From Leptodactylus fallax (Eukaryota; Chordata; Amphibia; Anura; Leptodactylidae), in NCBI GenBank assembly GCA_947044405.1, contig CAMRHE010000503.1, positions 769,501 to 833,500 of the forward strand: a DNA stretch of 64,000 bases. Direction: 5' to 3'. This document shows, in pieces, positions 1-11,786 of this stretch (within the stretch, counting starts at the first letter, position 1; each line of letters opens with the position of its first letter). The position numbers were made by a program, and so were the translations under genes. The notes beneath the pieces were generated by a model, which was not told the DNA's origin, did no database searches, and saw only the letters and a program-made list of their open reading frames with translations.

Positions 1-327
1 AGCTCGAAAATACAGCCTTTCGGCTGTGTTGACTGCTTTTTACATTACCTGCAAAGTGAAAAGGATTCTGGTTAATCCCATTCAGACATTGCAGAAAAAA
101 TTCAGCAGCGGAAAAGCTGCGTTTTAAAAAATGAATGCGTTTTTGACAATCGCATCATATCAATTATACTTGTGGAACCGCTGGAGTTTTCCGTATAGGT
201 ATAATAGGGGCAGAAAGTCTGCAGGGGAAAACGAAAATGCAATGAAAAACACTGCGGAAAAAACATGATGTGCTCCCGCTGCGTCTTTTTCCGCAGCATT
301 TTTTTGCGTGAGGCCTTTGCCTTAAAA
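1..327. repeat. Foldback MITE, GGCCCCACGTAGCGG family, partial at window edge
   Basis: The stretch has the family hallmarks: GCGGAAAAGCTGCG blocks, a TTGCAG step near an imperfect ATTATACNTATACGG palindrome in the middle, an AGAAAGTCTGCAG block, and an outer end of the type GAGGCCTTTGCCTTA. It is more diverged than the copies at 2876, 11787 and 42104. The left end is cut by the window. It codes for nothing visible. Confidence 0.55.
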
Positions 328-1280
328 TGTTTTTATGAGGCCAAAAGGCTGAGTAACATATTTTTACAGAGGTTTTAGCTTTATGACCATTAACCTACAG
401 CTGAAATATATAGTTACATGTGTTACTTACTGCAATTCAAAATGCATACAGTTGTTTTTTTAAAAAACAAGTGTAAACCCAGCCTAAGGCAGAAATACTG
501 CTTTTTTTTCTTTTCTTTATATTTCCCATTCCTTTTGAAGCCAGTTTTGGTTTTGCCTCAAAAATCCGTAGCAAAATTTGTACCTGAAAATAAGCAGCTT
601 TTCTGCAATGTGTGGCCTGAGCCTAAGTCAGACCACCCCATTAATTGCTCATGTGTTTGGTACTCTCCTAGGGTCTGCTTGATGCTTCTTTATATCTCAG
701 TCTGTAGTATTAGTTGAACAGGCAGCTTATGCGTCTTCTATACATTTATAAGCTCATATATAATACATACAAACCATGATTTATGATTGGATGGAAAAAC
801 AAATCAGAATAAATAATTATCCTACAAAATCTTATTCAAAGAAATGGCAACATATTGAAACGATTGACATGAAATAAAATGAAGGAATTTTCCTGAAATC
901 AGGCTGCGCTCCCAGATGTTGGTGATGAGCTGCACAACACACAAATGCTTTTGTTAGCAATGGAAATGAATCCACTCCAATCAGGGAGAGCGTGTAACCA
1001 TATCCTGTTGGCATGTGGGCCCATGTTTAGGGTTAGAGATGCTTATTGTAACCTGCTGCTGGTGTAGGGCAATTCTCTAATCAGTACCCACAGCTATAGC
1101 ATTGCCACGTGTGGTCACAGAGAGATGGGAGATTTCCTGTGGAAATCACAGGTCTTTGTGTGCCCAGTTCATTCAACCCACCCAGACAAACAATGACATC
1201 ACAGAATTACACCCATCAAGAAAACATCAGATCAATGCAAAGACTGAGAAAAGGGATTTGGGGAAATATCTATGGATGTA
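328..1280. other. No gene or recognised repeat
   Basis: This stretch is AT-rich non-coding DNA. Only short chance reading frames occur, with no splice-flanked coding segment that I could recognise. It ends at the TA target dinucleotide (1279-1280) of the first Tc1/mariner element. Confidence 0.5.
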
Positions 1281-2847
1281 CAGTCATGGCCAAAAGTTTT
1301 GAGAATGACACAAATATTATATTTTCACATGATCTGCTGCCCTCTGGTTTTTATGTGTGTTTGTCAGATGTTTTTATGACATACAGAAATATAATTGCAT
1401 TCATATTATGAGTAACAGAAGCTTATATTGACAGTTAGAATGAGTTAATGCAGCAAGTCAATATTTGCAGTGTTGACCCTTCTTCTTCAGGACCTCTGCA
1501 ATTCTCCCTGGCATGCTCTCAATCAACTTCTGGACCAAATCCTGACTGATAGCAGTCCATTCTTGCAGAATCAATGCTTTAATTTTGTCTGAATTTGTTG
1601 GTTTTTGTTTGTCCACCCGTCTCTTGATGATTGACCACAAGTTCTCAATGGGATTAAGATCTGGGGAGTTTCCAGGCCATGGACCCAAAATCTCTATGTT
1701 TTGTTCCCTGAGCCATTTAGTTATCACCTTTGCTTTATGGCAAGGTGCTCCATCATGCTGGAAAAGGCATTGTTGAGCGCCAAACTGCTCTTGGACAGTT
1801 GGGAGAAATTGCTCTTGGAGGACATTCTGGTACCATTCTTTATTCATGGCTGTGTTTTTAGGCAAGACTGTGAGAGAGCCGATTCCCTTGGCTGAGAAGC
1901 AACCCCACACATGAATGGTTTCAGGATGCTTTACAGTTGGCATGAGACAAGACTGGTGGTAGCGCTCACCTCTTCTTCTCCGAATAAGCCGTTTTCCAGA
2001 TGTTCCAAACAATCGAAAAGGGGATTCATCAGAGAAAATGACTTTACCCCAGTCCTCAGCAGTCCACTCCCTGTACCTTTTGCAGAATATCAGTCTGTCC
2101 CTGATGTTTTTTCTGGAGAGAAGTGGCTTCTTTGCTGCCCTCCTTGAGACCAGGCCTTGCTCCAAGAGTCTCCGCCTCACAGTGCGTGCAGATGCACTCA
2201 CACCTGCCTGCTGCCATTCCTCAGCAAGCTCTGCACTGCTGGTAGCCCAATCCCGCAGCTGAAACACTATTAAGGGATGGTCCTGCCGCTTGCTGGTCTT
2301 TCTTGGGCGCCCTGGAGCCTTTTTGGCACCAATGGAACCTCTCTCCTTGAAGTTCTTGATGATGCGATAGATTGTTGACTGAGGTGCAATCTTTCTAGCT
2401 GCAATACTCTTCCCAGTTAGGCCATTTTTGTGCAGTGCAATGATGACTGCACGTGTTTCTTTAGAGATAACCATGGTTAACAGAAGAGAAACAATGATGG
2501 CAAGCACCAGCCTCCTTTTAAAGTGTCCAGTGGTGTCATTCTTACTTAATCATGACAGATTGATCTCCAGCCCTGTCCTCATCAACACCCACACCTGTGT
2601 TAATGGAGCAATCACTGAAACAATGTTAGGTGGTCCTTTTAAGGCAGGGCTGCAATGATGTTGAAATGTGTTTTGGGGGATAAAGTTCATTTTCTAGGCA
2701 AATATTGACTTTGCAAGTAATTGCTGTTAAGCTGATCACTCTTTATAACATTCTGGAGTATATGCAAATTGCCATTAGAAAAACTGAAGCAGTAGACTTT
2801 GTAAAAATTAATATTTGTATCATTCTCAAAACTTTTGGCCATGACTG
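1281..2847 (-). mobile_element. Tc1/mariner transposon, apparently complete, copy A
   Basis: Terminal inverted repeats of about 39 bp start CAGTCATGGCCAAAAGTTTT on both ends and are flanked by the TA target duplication (1279-1280 and 2848-2849). The 1567-bp element carries one uninterrupted transposase frame on the minus strand. A second copy sits inverted at 23599-25161 and is very similar over its whole length. Family knowledge: Tc1/mariner elements move by cut-and-paste and duplicate TA. The D-D-E spacing (see the transposase entry) suggests the DD35E group. The open frame and high copy similarity imply a fairly recent insertion. Confidence 0.95.
1458..2474 (-). CDS. Tc1/mariner transposase, DD35E type, intact frame (copy A)
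   Basis: The product cuts and rejoins transposon ends in the nucleus. The frame is open from 2507 down to the stop at 1458. I choose the second Met (MVISKETRAV, 2474) because the 11 residues before it look like leader sequence, giving 338 residues, a usual Tc1 length of about 340. An N-terminal helix-turn-helix region (KSIAARKIAPQSTIYRIIKN) is followed by a GRPRK AT-hook-like linker and a second HTH with RTVRRRLLEQG. The catalytic core shows D in FSDES, D in QHDGAPCH and E in LNPIENLW. I count 35 residues between the second D and the E, instead of 34 in ordinary Tc1. No stop or frameshift is visible. It differs from the copy at 23972 at nine residues over the 349-codon frame, six of them close together before and around the QLRD block. 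Whether it is expressed cannot be seen. Confidence 0.93.
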   Translation of the reverse strand: MVISKETRAVIIALHKNGLTGKSIAARKIAPQSTIYRIIKNFKERGSIGAKKAPGRPRKTSKRQDHPLIVFQLRDWATSSAELAEEWQQAGVSASARTVRRRLLEQGLVSRRAAKKPLLSRKNIRDRLIFCKRYREWTAEDWGKVIFSDESPFRLFGTSGKRLIRRRRGERYHQSCLMPTVKHPETIHVWGCFSAKGIGSLTVLPKNTAMNKEWYQNVLQEQFLPTVQEQFGAQQCLFQHDGAPCHKAKVITKWLREQNIEILGPWPGNSPDLNPIENLWSIIKRRVDKQKPTNSDKIKALILQEWTAISQDLVQKLIESMPGRIAEVLKKKGQHCKY

Positions 2848-2875
2848 TATACACAGTAGTTATACAACCTTAACG

Positions 2876-3155
2876 CTAAGGCCCCACGTAGCGGCCGCAG
2901 CGAAAAAGCACTGTGGGAAAAACCATGGCGGAAACACATTACAGTTTTTCCCACAGCGCTTTTCACTGAAAGTCCGCAGAGTTTTCCTCTGCGGACTTTC
3001 TGCTTTAATTATACCTATAGGGAAACCGCCAGCCTTTCCATAGGTATAATTGACATTATAACGCAACAGTTTTGGAAATCGCATCATTTCCGATGTGGAT
3101 ATTTTTCTGCAATGTGTGGATGGTACTGTAAAACCCCATGTGGGGCCCCAGCCTA
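2876..3155. repeat. Foldback MITE, GGCCCCACGTAGCGG family, near-complete
   Basis: The ends are CTAAGGCCCCACGTAGCGG (left) and CATGTGGGGCCCCAGCCTA (right), inverted with respect to each other. Inside are an AGCGCTTTTCACTGAAAGTC block, a mirrored ATTATACCTATAGGGAAACC palindrome, and TTTTTCTGCAATGTGTGGAT near the right end. No reading frame of note. This is one of about ten copies in the window. The transposase source and target duplication are not clear from the sequence. Confidence 0.75.
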
Positions 3156-3202
3156 AAGATAGTCTACCACCTCTCCAAGAATATTCAGCTGTCACCACCA
3201 TG

Positions 3203-3555
3203 TTACAGAGCACATTACACTGATACACAATATACCTCTGTTATGTATGTCACTTTAGGAGATTTGGAGAAAAAGAGCTTTGAAGTCTTATGCAAGTGAT
3301 GCAGTTGGTGCTCTGGGGGCGGATGGGTGATGTCATAACAGTGGAAGGATCAACTTTCACTGCTCGAGGGGGAGCAGGCACAGGAGATGGTAGAAGTCTT
3401 GAGTGGCAAGTGCAGAGCTCCAGGAAAACAAAGGCCCACCCCCAGTGCAACAACTGCCTCACTGCCATAAGACTTCATAGTTGTTTTTCTCCAAATCTAC
3501 AAAATGACCTACATAACAGAGGTCTATTGTGTATCATTGTAATGTGCTCTGTAAC
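3203..3555. repeat. Foldback element with long (about 85-bp) arms
   Basis: The left arm begins GTTACAGAGCACATTACA and runs through TACCTCTGTTATGTATGTCA to GGAGATTTGGAGAAAAAGAG. The right arm repeats this in reverse, ending TGTAATGTGCTCTGTAAC. The arms enclose about 180 bp of unique loop. This is a MITE-like shape; the superfamily is unknown. Confidence 0.75.
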
Positions 3556-3939
3556 ACGGTATTTGAACATGTTTGGTGGGGGGTAATAGACTCCCTTTAA
3601 AGGGGTGGTAAATAATAGCTTAATGGTGGAGAGAGCTTTGGGATACTCATGGATCAAAAATACAGGGGTGTCCTTGGCGAGGAGGAATTTGAAGGGAGTG
3701 TTGATATTGCCACGTCACACATAGTCAATGCCTATGGGCAGAACACATCTGTTAACATAAAGACCCAGGGTAACAAAATGGATCTTTGCCTAGGGTGAAG
3801 GCTACTGTCATGGTTTTTGTCATAAACTTACACTATGATGCAGTGTGAAATCATTCACACAATGGATACCAGAGAAGCCTGATGGACCCATTGACCTATA
3901 ATAGGGTCCATTGGGCTTCTTTGTTATGATCTGTCTTTA
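3556..3939. other. No gene or recognised repeat
   Basis: Non-coding. A short imperfect palindrome around 3880-3925 (GATGGACCCATTGACC against ATAGGGTCCATTGGGCTTC) is the only structure seen. Confidence 0.4.
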
Positions 3940-4371
3940 TTAAAGAGGGCCTTTCATGTCCTCATGAATATGCGGTTTTATATACCACTAGAAAGTCGGC
4001 TTTGCCGTTATGTGCCCCGGTGGAGGAGATATATCGGTGCCGTTAGTTTCGACACTGATCTCTCCCCACTGTCAGAAGGAGAGCTGAGCTATGAGGAACG
4101 TCCCCCCTGACAGTACTTGTCCATAGACTTGTACTGGGGCGGGGGGCATTCCTCATAGCTCAGCATCATTGCAGGGCTCTAAGGAACGCCCCCCTGACAA
4201 TACTTGTCCATAGACATGTACTGGAGCGGGGGTGCGTTCCTTATAGCTCAGCGTCATCGCAGGGCGGTAAGTAAAGCCCGCTCTGACAGTACAAGACTAT
4301 TCAGAGCACTGTTGGCTCTCTAGTGGTATATAAAACCGCACTTTCATTAGGACATGAAAGGTCCTCTTTAA
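3940..4371. mobile_element. TTAA-flanked MITE with TTAAAGAGG ends
   Basis: TTAA stands at both edges (3940-3943 and 4368-4371), followed by inverted ends TTAAAGAGGGCCTTTCATG and its complement. A second inner pair (TATACCACTAGAAAG / CTCTAGTGGTATATA) extends the arms. Inside, a block with GACAGTACTTGTCCATAGAC and the AGCTCAGC motif is repeated about 110 bp apart. TTAA duplication is typical of piggyBac-like and Kolobok elements; which one applies is inference. A shortened relative lies at 17414. Confidence 0.8.
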
Positions 4372-4837
4372 GAGAAAACGTCCATAGATATGACCACATG
4401 AAAAGATTCACCAGTACACCATTATTTGCTACTTTTCTATGCCAAAATACTGACTCAAATCCAGAGATAAATTTCCCCTTTTATATTGAGAAAATTGCGT
4501 CTGCTAGAACAATGTACGAGATTAGTTATTTATTTCATCCCATTCAGCACATCTATATTTCTTACACATTTCTGCTATAGATTTTTGTTTTGGTTATGTG
4601 TTTTTTGCCAAGAATTTCCAATGAGCTTTTTATTTTGTTGATAGAAGTATAATGGTAAATGTATACATATATAGTGCTGCAATAAACACAGGCACACAGC
4701 TTGGCAGACAGTCAAAGCCAAGAAAATCAGAACATCTCTCATTGCAGCACAAATGATAGAACAGCTTAGTTAGTTTTATAGTCTCTGTCCAGTGCTGTGA
4801 GGAATGTAAGGCCCATCCACGAACACTATATGGAGAC
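4372..4837. other. No gene or recognised repeat
   Basis: AT-rich non-coding sequence with no exon-like segment and no repeat that I recognise. Confidence 0.4.
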
Positions 4838-5152
4838 AAGCGAGGCTATGGAGCTCACTGCCATCGCATGTGGTGATGGTGGATTCATTGTGCAAGTTCA
4901 AAGAGGGCCTGGATGCCTTTCTTGAACTGAAAAACGTTATGGGTTTTAAATTTTGGTAGAGACAAGTGGATCCAGGGTTTTATATTGATTGTCGGATTTG
5001 GTGTCAGGAAATTTTTTCCCCTGACATGGAGTAATTGGCCTCATGGGGATTTTTTTTTGCCTTCCTCTGGATCAATACTGTAGGGTTATAGGTTGGACTT
5101 GATGGACCTGTGTCTTCATCCAAAATCATCTACTATGTAACTATGTATAAGT
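4838..5152. repeat. Common anuran interspersed repeat (class unclear)
   Basis: The text has the form AAGAGGGCCTGGATGCCTTT, GGTTGGACTTGATGGAC and CATCTACTATGTAACTATGT, which I recall as a very common dispersed repeat in frog genomes. No terminal inverted repeats were seen and no long reading frame is present. The right end with TATGTAACTATG suggests the family end. Class assignment would need a repeat library. Confidence 0.6.
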
Positions 5153-5157
5153 ATTGG

Positions 5158-5393
5158 TCTGCTGCCACATAGTGTTTTGAATGCGGCTATAGCTTTATCT
5201 ATAGCTATATGCTTTAATGTCTTAGCTACTGTATATCTCTTACTGGCTAGCTGTAAAAGCAAATCCACTTGGCAGTTAATAAGACATAGCAGAAATGAAT
5301 GGGTGTTTCACTTACTTAAGATATTGAAGCATGGGGAGCCCCGGTACTAATGTGGCTATAGCCGCATTCGGCACACCATGTGGCAGTAGCCTT
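5158..5393. repeat. Foldback element
   Basis: The left arm has CTGCCACATAGTGTTTTGAA followed by TGCGGCTATAGC. The right arm has GCTATAGCCGCATTCGG and CACCATGTGGCAGTAG. The arms are imperfect, about 40 bp long, and enclose about 150 bp of non-coding sequence. Confidence 0.6.
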
Positions 5394-7798
5394 GGTCCCC
5401 GCTCTTAATCATTGAATGCAGATGTTTCATTCAGCCTCATTGCCATGAAATCCAGCCCCTAGCCATGCAGTCTGCCTTTACATACATTAGTGACAGAATG
5501 GTTTGTTCTAAAGAGCTGAATGAATTCTAGCATGGTGCTGTAATAGGATGCCACCATTGCTGATGTCCCCTTGGTCTGCATGAACATTTGCATAGATGCA
5601 CAGATTTAGCCAGTGTGATCTACTGCATGTCACTCTGGCTGGTGGAGGTTATGATGTGGTCATTGCTCTGGGAGGTTCCTAGGAGCCAGATTTCACAATG
5701 ACTCTTAAAGGTGTTTTCTGGGCAAAATAACATTTTTCAACTAAGGTCAGTTAGTGCAATTAATAGGCTAATAAGTGCAACCAAATACCTTTAGCAGTGT
5801 TTCGAGTGATTTATGGGTTTCTCTGGAAGCTCTGGAAGTATCTTCTGTATTTGTTTACATGTGTAGCGTCTTGTTCTGTTTTCCTACAACTACAATGATG
5901 TATTGTGCTATACTCAGAGCTGACTCACACCACCTCCTTCTCACTCTCTCCACCTCCCTCTCTCCCCTCCCTGTCTTCCTAGCTAGCCCCCCCCCACTAC
6001 TAGCCCTTCCCAAGTAACTAACTCAGCCCCCCTACACCCTATCATACTTACCTGTCTTCCTGTCCAGATCTTCTGGGCACAGGAGAGATCACTTCCTTCT
6101 GTGGGGCTGGCTCCTCTTCTTCTTGACATTTTCCAGTGCATTCTGGCTCTATTACGCAAGAGTGGGCGGCCGGCAACACATGCCGGAACTCCGGCTCTAT
6201 TGCGCATGACTAATATTATTTAGTTTCCACGTGTTCTGTGTGCCAACCAAACATATGTAGGTGACCCAGCTGCTTACTAAATGCTAGGGGTCACATGATG
6301 TGTCACATGACTGACAACATGTCCTATTCTGTTAGCCCATAGATGGCGGCCCCCAGAATCATGAACAGAAAATCTACAATCAAAAAATAAAAACACATTA
6401 GAAAAAAATGATCTAAGTCAAATGAATAATAAAAAAGTATATTGGTATTACATTACATTATTGCCCCCCTTCCCCTACACCTAAGCAAAATGCTCCAGAG
6501 ACCAGATCTTGAAAGGAAACACCAGGAAAAGTTTCTAAAAGCATCTACATGGATAAGGGTGCTGCGTGCCAGTCACAAGAACATCATTGGGGGACACTGG
6601 GCATGGATAGCAAAGGACTTATCCCAATTTCTACTTGACGCACATGTCTTTTATGTGGACATGGGTCAGAATTACACATCAGTGAGCTGACTGCTTATTG
6701 GTTCAGAGTTCACGTTCACTGACCTCTACTGATATCCCCACTGAACTCTTCACAGTAGATGCCATGGAGGAGGTATAAGTCATAAGCAAAATTTATACAT
6801 GGGCTTAGAAGTAAGGCCAGGTAGCCTGATATGTGTTCAAAAGTGGCAGCCTAACAAGAATTTCCCAGTAAAATATATAGCAAGTCGTCCGCTCCTGCTA
6901 ATGTCTATGACATACAGTATAGTGTAAGAATTTTAGGTTGGTGTGAAAAAAATGTTGCAAAGTATTTTTGTTGATTAACAAAATTAAGGGAATGAACAAA
7001 AGAGAAATATAAATCCCACCAATATTTGTGGTGAGACCTTTGTCCTTTGGAGGAGGAGTCCTGGAAGTGATGATATGGCCCCCACAGATATAGCCCTGAT
7101 CTCATCATCATCAAGGATTGGAGCAAGCCTACATCTACAGAAGATCTGTGCTTAGTTCTCTGAGATGATGGGAACAACCTCCCTGCCCAGTTCCTTCCAG
7201 ATGGGATTGATGGGATTTAGATTTCTCTTTTCTTCATTCACTTCATTTTGTTAGTTTCCATACCTAAAACTTTTGCAGTAGTGTGTGTTGGGGGAAAGAA
7301 AATAGATTTCAACATGTTTGACCTTTTGGTTCTCAAGGGAGATAAGCCACCAGAAGTGTGCGACTTTGGCTTATTCCCCTCTCCCAGATTAAAACACATG
7401 CAAAGTGAACCAATCCAAGTGTGTATGTATATGGGAGGGTCAGGAGTAATAACTGTTGGCAGCTATCTCATGTACACGACCAGCCTAAAAAAGCTTTGCC
7501 GTTGTCCTTAATGGCAGCTAAAAATGGTGAATGTGATGCAAGTTGACCTACATGTCATCACATTTATATAGTATAACAACTTTTTCAGGAAAACTATGAA
7601 AATAAAGGGATTTTCTAGTTTTATGCAAGTAATCCTACATGTATGTAAATCCCTCGGCATGTTTAATATATCTTTTGGCTTTCACTGTATGAAATCATCC
7701 AAGACACATAAACCCATTCTTGTCATGTCTAAGAACCTTACAAGTGGGAGTTCTGGAAACAATGTAACAAACCCTGCACCTATGTGATCAAAACTAGA
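5394..7798. other. No gene; unassigned intergenic or intronic sequence
   Basis: No exon-like segment was found. At 5704 a motif TTAAAGGTGTTTTCTGGGC looks like the left end of a frog MITE, but I could not place its partner. A CT-rich run lies near 5930-6010. The stretch 6905-7200 reads like an old repeat fragment, but I cannot name it. Confidence 0.4.
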
Positions 7799-8130
7799 TA
7801 AGGCTCAATGTAGCGAGCTGCAGCCAAAAAAGACTGCGGCAGAAACGCATCACATTTTTCTCCACAGCGTTTTTCACAGAAAGTCTGTAGAGTTTACCTC
7901 TGCGGACTTTCTGCTTCTATTATACCTATACGTAGGTGTAATTGACGTGCTACGAATTACAAAAACGCAGCGGTTTTTGAAATCACAGTATTTCTGCTGC
8001 GGATTTTATTTTCTGCAATGTGTGGATTGGATTAGTCAGAATCCCATCCACTTTGCAGGTACTGTAAAACGCCACAACAAAAAACGTGGCGTTTTACAGT
8101 TTAGCTGTGGTCAAAACGCTGCTGGTTCGC
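7799..8130. repeat. Foldback MITE, GGCCCCACGTAGCGG family
   Basis: It shows the family order: GCTGCAGCC end, CACAGCGTTTTTCACAGAAAG, ATTATACCTATACG with a shortened mirror half, then TTTTCTGCAATGTGTGGATT, TTTGCAGGTACTGTAAAACG and a GGCGTTTTACAG end. The middle palindrome is shorter than in the copy at 2876. Confidence 0.7.
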
Positions 8131-8655
8131 AACGTGGAATGGGTTTTCAGACTGTAAATGGAAGAAGGGTATAAGTCATTAACAGCAAACTGGTGACATG
8201 ACTTTTCTAGAACCCCAGTGATGGGTGCGGCTCTTTACATGATATGTTCAGGGTTTGATTGTCACCGAATAGGCTCCTAACAATGTGACCTAAGTCTCCT
8301 ATTAGCTGTCAAGTAGTATAAATGGGAGTTTTCTTGTGTGGGGGTCGGAGGAGGTGAAGGTCCTAATAGATGACGCAGTTAGAGGGTCTTCCTCTTTTTT
8401 GCCGCACGGTGTCTGAGCAGGGTTGTTTCATGGCTCACAGTGTTTTCTTCGCTATGGTAATGCTCACTTACACAGCTTGTGCTAGATTTGGTTTTGTCTG
8501 TTAATTGTTTGCTCAAAGAAAACAAAGCAGTGTCAGGAAATGAGGCTGAACCTCTGCTAGTGACTCCTGTGAGCCGCACATAACCAGCGTAAATGGCAGG
8601 CTGGATCAGGTTCATGCTGAAGCATCACTTCTAGCCTCTCATTACATGGCTGTGT
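8131..8655. other. No gene or recognised repeat
   Basis: Non-coding sequence with no exon-like segment. Confidence 0.4.
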
Positions 8656-8935
8656 GCACAGTCAGTGGGCTAGCTGTGTTTTTCATGGCTAGCACACTGA
8701 CCCATTCATCTCTATGGCTGCATGCACACACCCATGTATTATCATGGGTCTATGTACGCGCAGTGAGCTTGGGAGAAAACTCAGAACACATCCTATACCT
8801 GTCTGCTTTGCAGCACTGGCTCACTTACAGCAGTGAATAGGGCCATGGAGATACAGGCAGCACATGGAGGTCATCCATGTAATGTCCATGCTGTTCAATC
8901 ATGGGCCGGCTACATGCACACGTTTATAGCCTCAC
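8656..8935. repeat. Dispersed repeat shared with 52846-53095
   Basis: GGGCTAGCTGTGTTTTTCAT followed by GGCTAGCACACTGACCC, then a TATTATCATGGGTC block, a GTCATCCATGT block and a closing CATGCACACG-type motif all recur in the same order and orientation at 52846. The shared order shows two diverged copies of one family. No open frame and no superfamily assignment. Confidence 0.6.
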
Positions 8936-9258
8936 TTACAGTTTACAAGCATTCATACTGAGAAAGAAAAATAATACATAGATCAAAAATACATATATAT
9001 ACTGTAATATCTGTGTCCTTCAGTCTGTGTACATAAATCTAATAAGAATTCTGAGCAAAATAACTATAATAATTTATAGCAAATAATATTTTAATTAGAT
9101 TTTATTAAATAATATTTGATTAAATAATAATATTATTGAATATTGAAAAAAATAAATATATAAATATATGCTCAATAAATAAATAGGTAGAGACAGGGAT
9201 GGTGTTACCCACCATGCAACCCAGAGACCAGGGGGGAAGGGGGCTGCTGACCAGCAGG

Positions 9259-9260
<2 letters not shown>

Positions 9261-9300
<40 letters not shown>

Positions 9301-9310
9301 TATTATTATT
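9261..9310 (+). repeat. (ATT)n microsatellite
   Basis: A nearly pure ATT trinucleotide run with one TATA interruption near 9298. It produces a spurious poly-isoleucine frame on the minus strand. The flank 9060-9200 is also very AT-rich. Confidence 0.95.
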
Positions 9311-10546
9311 GTCCATTACCTATTGGATTATTTCATTAGGTCATGGTTACTATTAATTCTCACCTCTACTTGCTCATGGCTCCTCCTCTTCAGCCCAAGC
9401 TGCTCCTGTTAGAAGATCCTAAAAAGGGCAGTATACTGTGTGTGTGTGTGAGGACAGTAAGGGGGCATTATACTGTGTTGGGGTACTAAGGGGGTCTTTA
9501 AAGATGGTGTCTTGGCAACAGTGCATGATCGGAGACAACCAAATGTTAAAAAACCGTATGTGAAAATATGTCAAATGATGGGCACCCATCACCATAGAGA
9601 CTTACATAGTTAATAATTTTATAGAGCCCTACACTATTACCTGTGCTAAAGAAAGGATATGTCTTACACATACAGTATATACTACAATCTGGTAGAATCA
9701 TATATACTATGAGTATGACTCTGTCTAGGTAGATTTACAGTAACTATCAGTACACAATAGTGTATTTTTCCTGTTTTCTGTCATTCCTTGCATTGTTATT
9801 GTGTCCTTTCTTGGCATAGTGGAAACTACTCTGGCTATTTCTAAATAAGGTCAGAGTCATACTAGTCCTTATTGTAGACTGAACCCAAAGAACAGGCTAT
9901 AAAAGGAAGGGTATTTCCTGATGTGATCTCAGCTTGGTGTAACATACAAAGATGCTGACAAAAATGGAGATGTATGTGACGTAATCATCTGCTCACTTAA
10001 GGATCCTTATAGGTAATCTATAAAATATCTGAATAATAAGAATAAAGTTATTTTTAGCTGCCACACCATTAAAGCCTCCATAGTAGGGTTTTATGTTTTC
10101 AGTCCTCAGTATTTAGTGAGCCATGGTTTATACTAAAAAGCAGATCTGGTACATAAAACATGGCTTTCCATATTAACCCACATGAAAAACCTTATTATGT
10201 TGATCAAAAGGACTTTACAAGGAAAAGTAAAGCAGATCAGCTGGTATCTAGACTGGCCTTGTTCAGTGGTGAATTTTTTAATTAATTTTTTTTTTCCTCC
10301 CTCCCTTCCAAAAGCAACAACTATTATATTTTCCATTCAATAGCTATAAGACTGCTTGTTTTCTATGGGACACATTGTACTTACTAATGGCAAAATTTAA
10401 TACTCCATATGATTCCTACAGGTCAATATGAGCACAGTGATACCAAATTTATGTAGTTTATTTCCTGTAGTAATACCGTTACACAAATTTGAAACTTTTT
10501 TTTTAAAAAGTCTCCATAGTTTTGATATTTCTGTCTGCAGATTTAT
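9311..10546. other. No gene or recognised repeat
   Basis: Unique-looking non-coding sequence. A short GT run lies near 9437-9450. The right edge is the TTAA of the next element. Confidence 0.4.
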
Positions 10547-11222
10547 TTAACCACTTCTGGGCCACCCATAGAGTATATACGTCAGGACGGTCCACTTCTG
10601 ACCCTGCAAGGACGTACCCATATGTCTTTGCAAGGTTAATGAGTGGTGTGTGCACAGCTATGGGAGCTGCCATGATGTGGTTCCCCTTTGACCTGGTGGT
10701 CACAAGACCGCTAGGGAGATGGGAACTCCGAAAGCTACTGGGTCCTAGAGGAAGAAAGAAAGTTAAAATGAACTGCCCCTTCCCAGAGGTCTATTATGAC
10801 TTTTTTAGGGAGTGGGGCAAAATGTATAAAAGAAAAAAAAAAAATCAACAAATAAATAAATAAAGTGAACTCTCCACCACCACTACCACGACCCCGTACC
10901 TGGTTCTAGTCCCGCCACCAGCGACACATCAATAAGTGACACCAAAGTAAAAATGACCGTAACAGAGTAGTAGGGGAAACTTTTTAAACATTTTTTTTAG
11001 TAGCACTTTGTGTTATTAAAAAAAAAACGTGAAAAATGTGAAAAATAAAACATTTCCCCTCCTTTTTTGTTTACATTTTCTCTGATACTAAAATAACGAA
11101 AAAACATGGAAAAATAAAAACATGGAAAAAATGCTATAGCCCTCAAAACCACATGTATGAATAAACCCCAAAATGTGTCCAGTCCTGCACCAGGGAAAAT
11201 AGCCTGGTACTGAAGTGGTTAA
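10547..11222. mobile_element. TTAA-flanked element with TTAACCACTTC ends, copy 1
   Basis: It starts TTAACCACTTCTGGGCC at 10547 and ends TGAAGTGGTTAA at 11222, an inverted pair with TTAA at each edge. Inside are GTATATACGTCAGG, a GCTACTGGGTCCTAGAGGA block, CCAGAGGTCTATTATGAC, A-rich runs and TTTTTTGTTTACATTTTC. The same order occurs at 61199-62008, and a third partial copy starts near 63809. It has no transposase frame, so it is non-autonomous. Confidence 0.8.
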
Positions 11223-11786
11223 GGGCTATTTTTTGAGAGATGAGATGCTGTTTTTATTGCTACCATTATGGGATAAATGTGATTTTTTTTTTATCACTTT
11301 TTATTACATTTCTGGGGGGCGAGAACAGACCGAAAAATGGTGATATGCACATTTTTATTTTTTTTTTTCTGTTGCGACATTCACTGTATGGGGTAAATAC
11401 TTTTACATTTTAACAGTTCTAGAATTTTTGGACTTATTTGTACTGAATAGGTTTAAGTTTTTGGTTTATTGATTTTTTTTATTTATAAAATGGGGAAGGG
11501 GGGGGTGATATAAATTTGTATTATTTTTTATATTTTGTACATTTTTTTTTTCTGAACCCTAGGGGTTTTGATTGTTACTTCTGTATTGCAGTATACTGTC
11601 TGATCACCGCACTTCTACTACATTATGCCAGTGGACTTTGAAAGACTGCCAGTTGTCATGACAACTGATCGCCTTCCCCCTTTATCGCTGTAGGGGGCAG
11701 CTAACATTTTTAAGATGGACACACCCATGTGCAGAAAGCAATACCTTATATACTACAGTCATAATTGACTATGGCATCAAAGTGTT
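11223..11786. repeat. AT-rich dispersed repeat related to 62530-62900
   Basis: A TTTTTTTTTCTGTTGCGACA followed by TTCACTGTATGGGG block, then poly-T steps, a GGGG run and a CTGAACCCTAGGGG segment have clear counterparts at 62600-62830 (TTGCTACGGTGTTCACC, GGGGGGGCTTGAACC type). The element borders are not clear. No coding content. Confidence 0.5.

Noticed and set aside
1585..2262. Open frames on the + strand across Tc1/mariner copy A (and mirror frames in copy B, 24184-24861)
   Set aside because: They are antisense shadows of the transposase frame.
9095..9316. Minus-strand frame with poly-isoleucine
   Set aside because: It is an ATT microsatellite read in one register.
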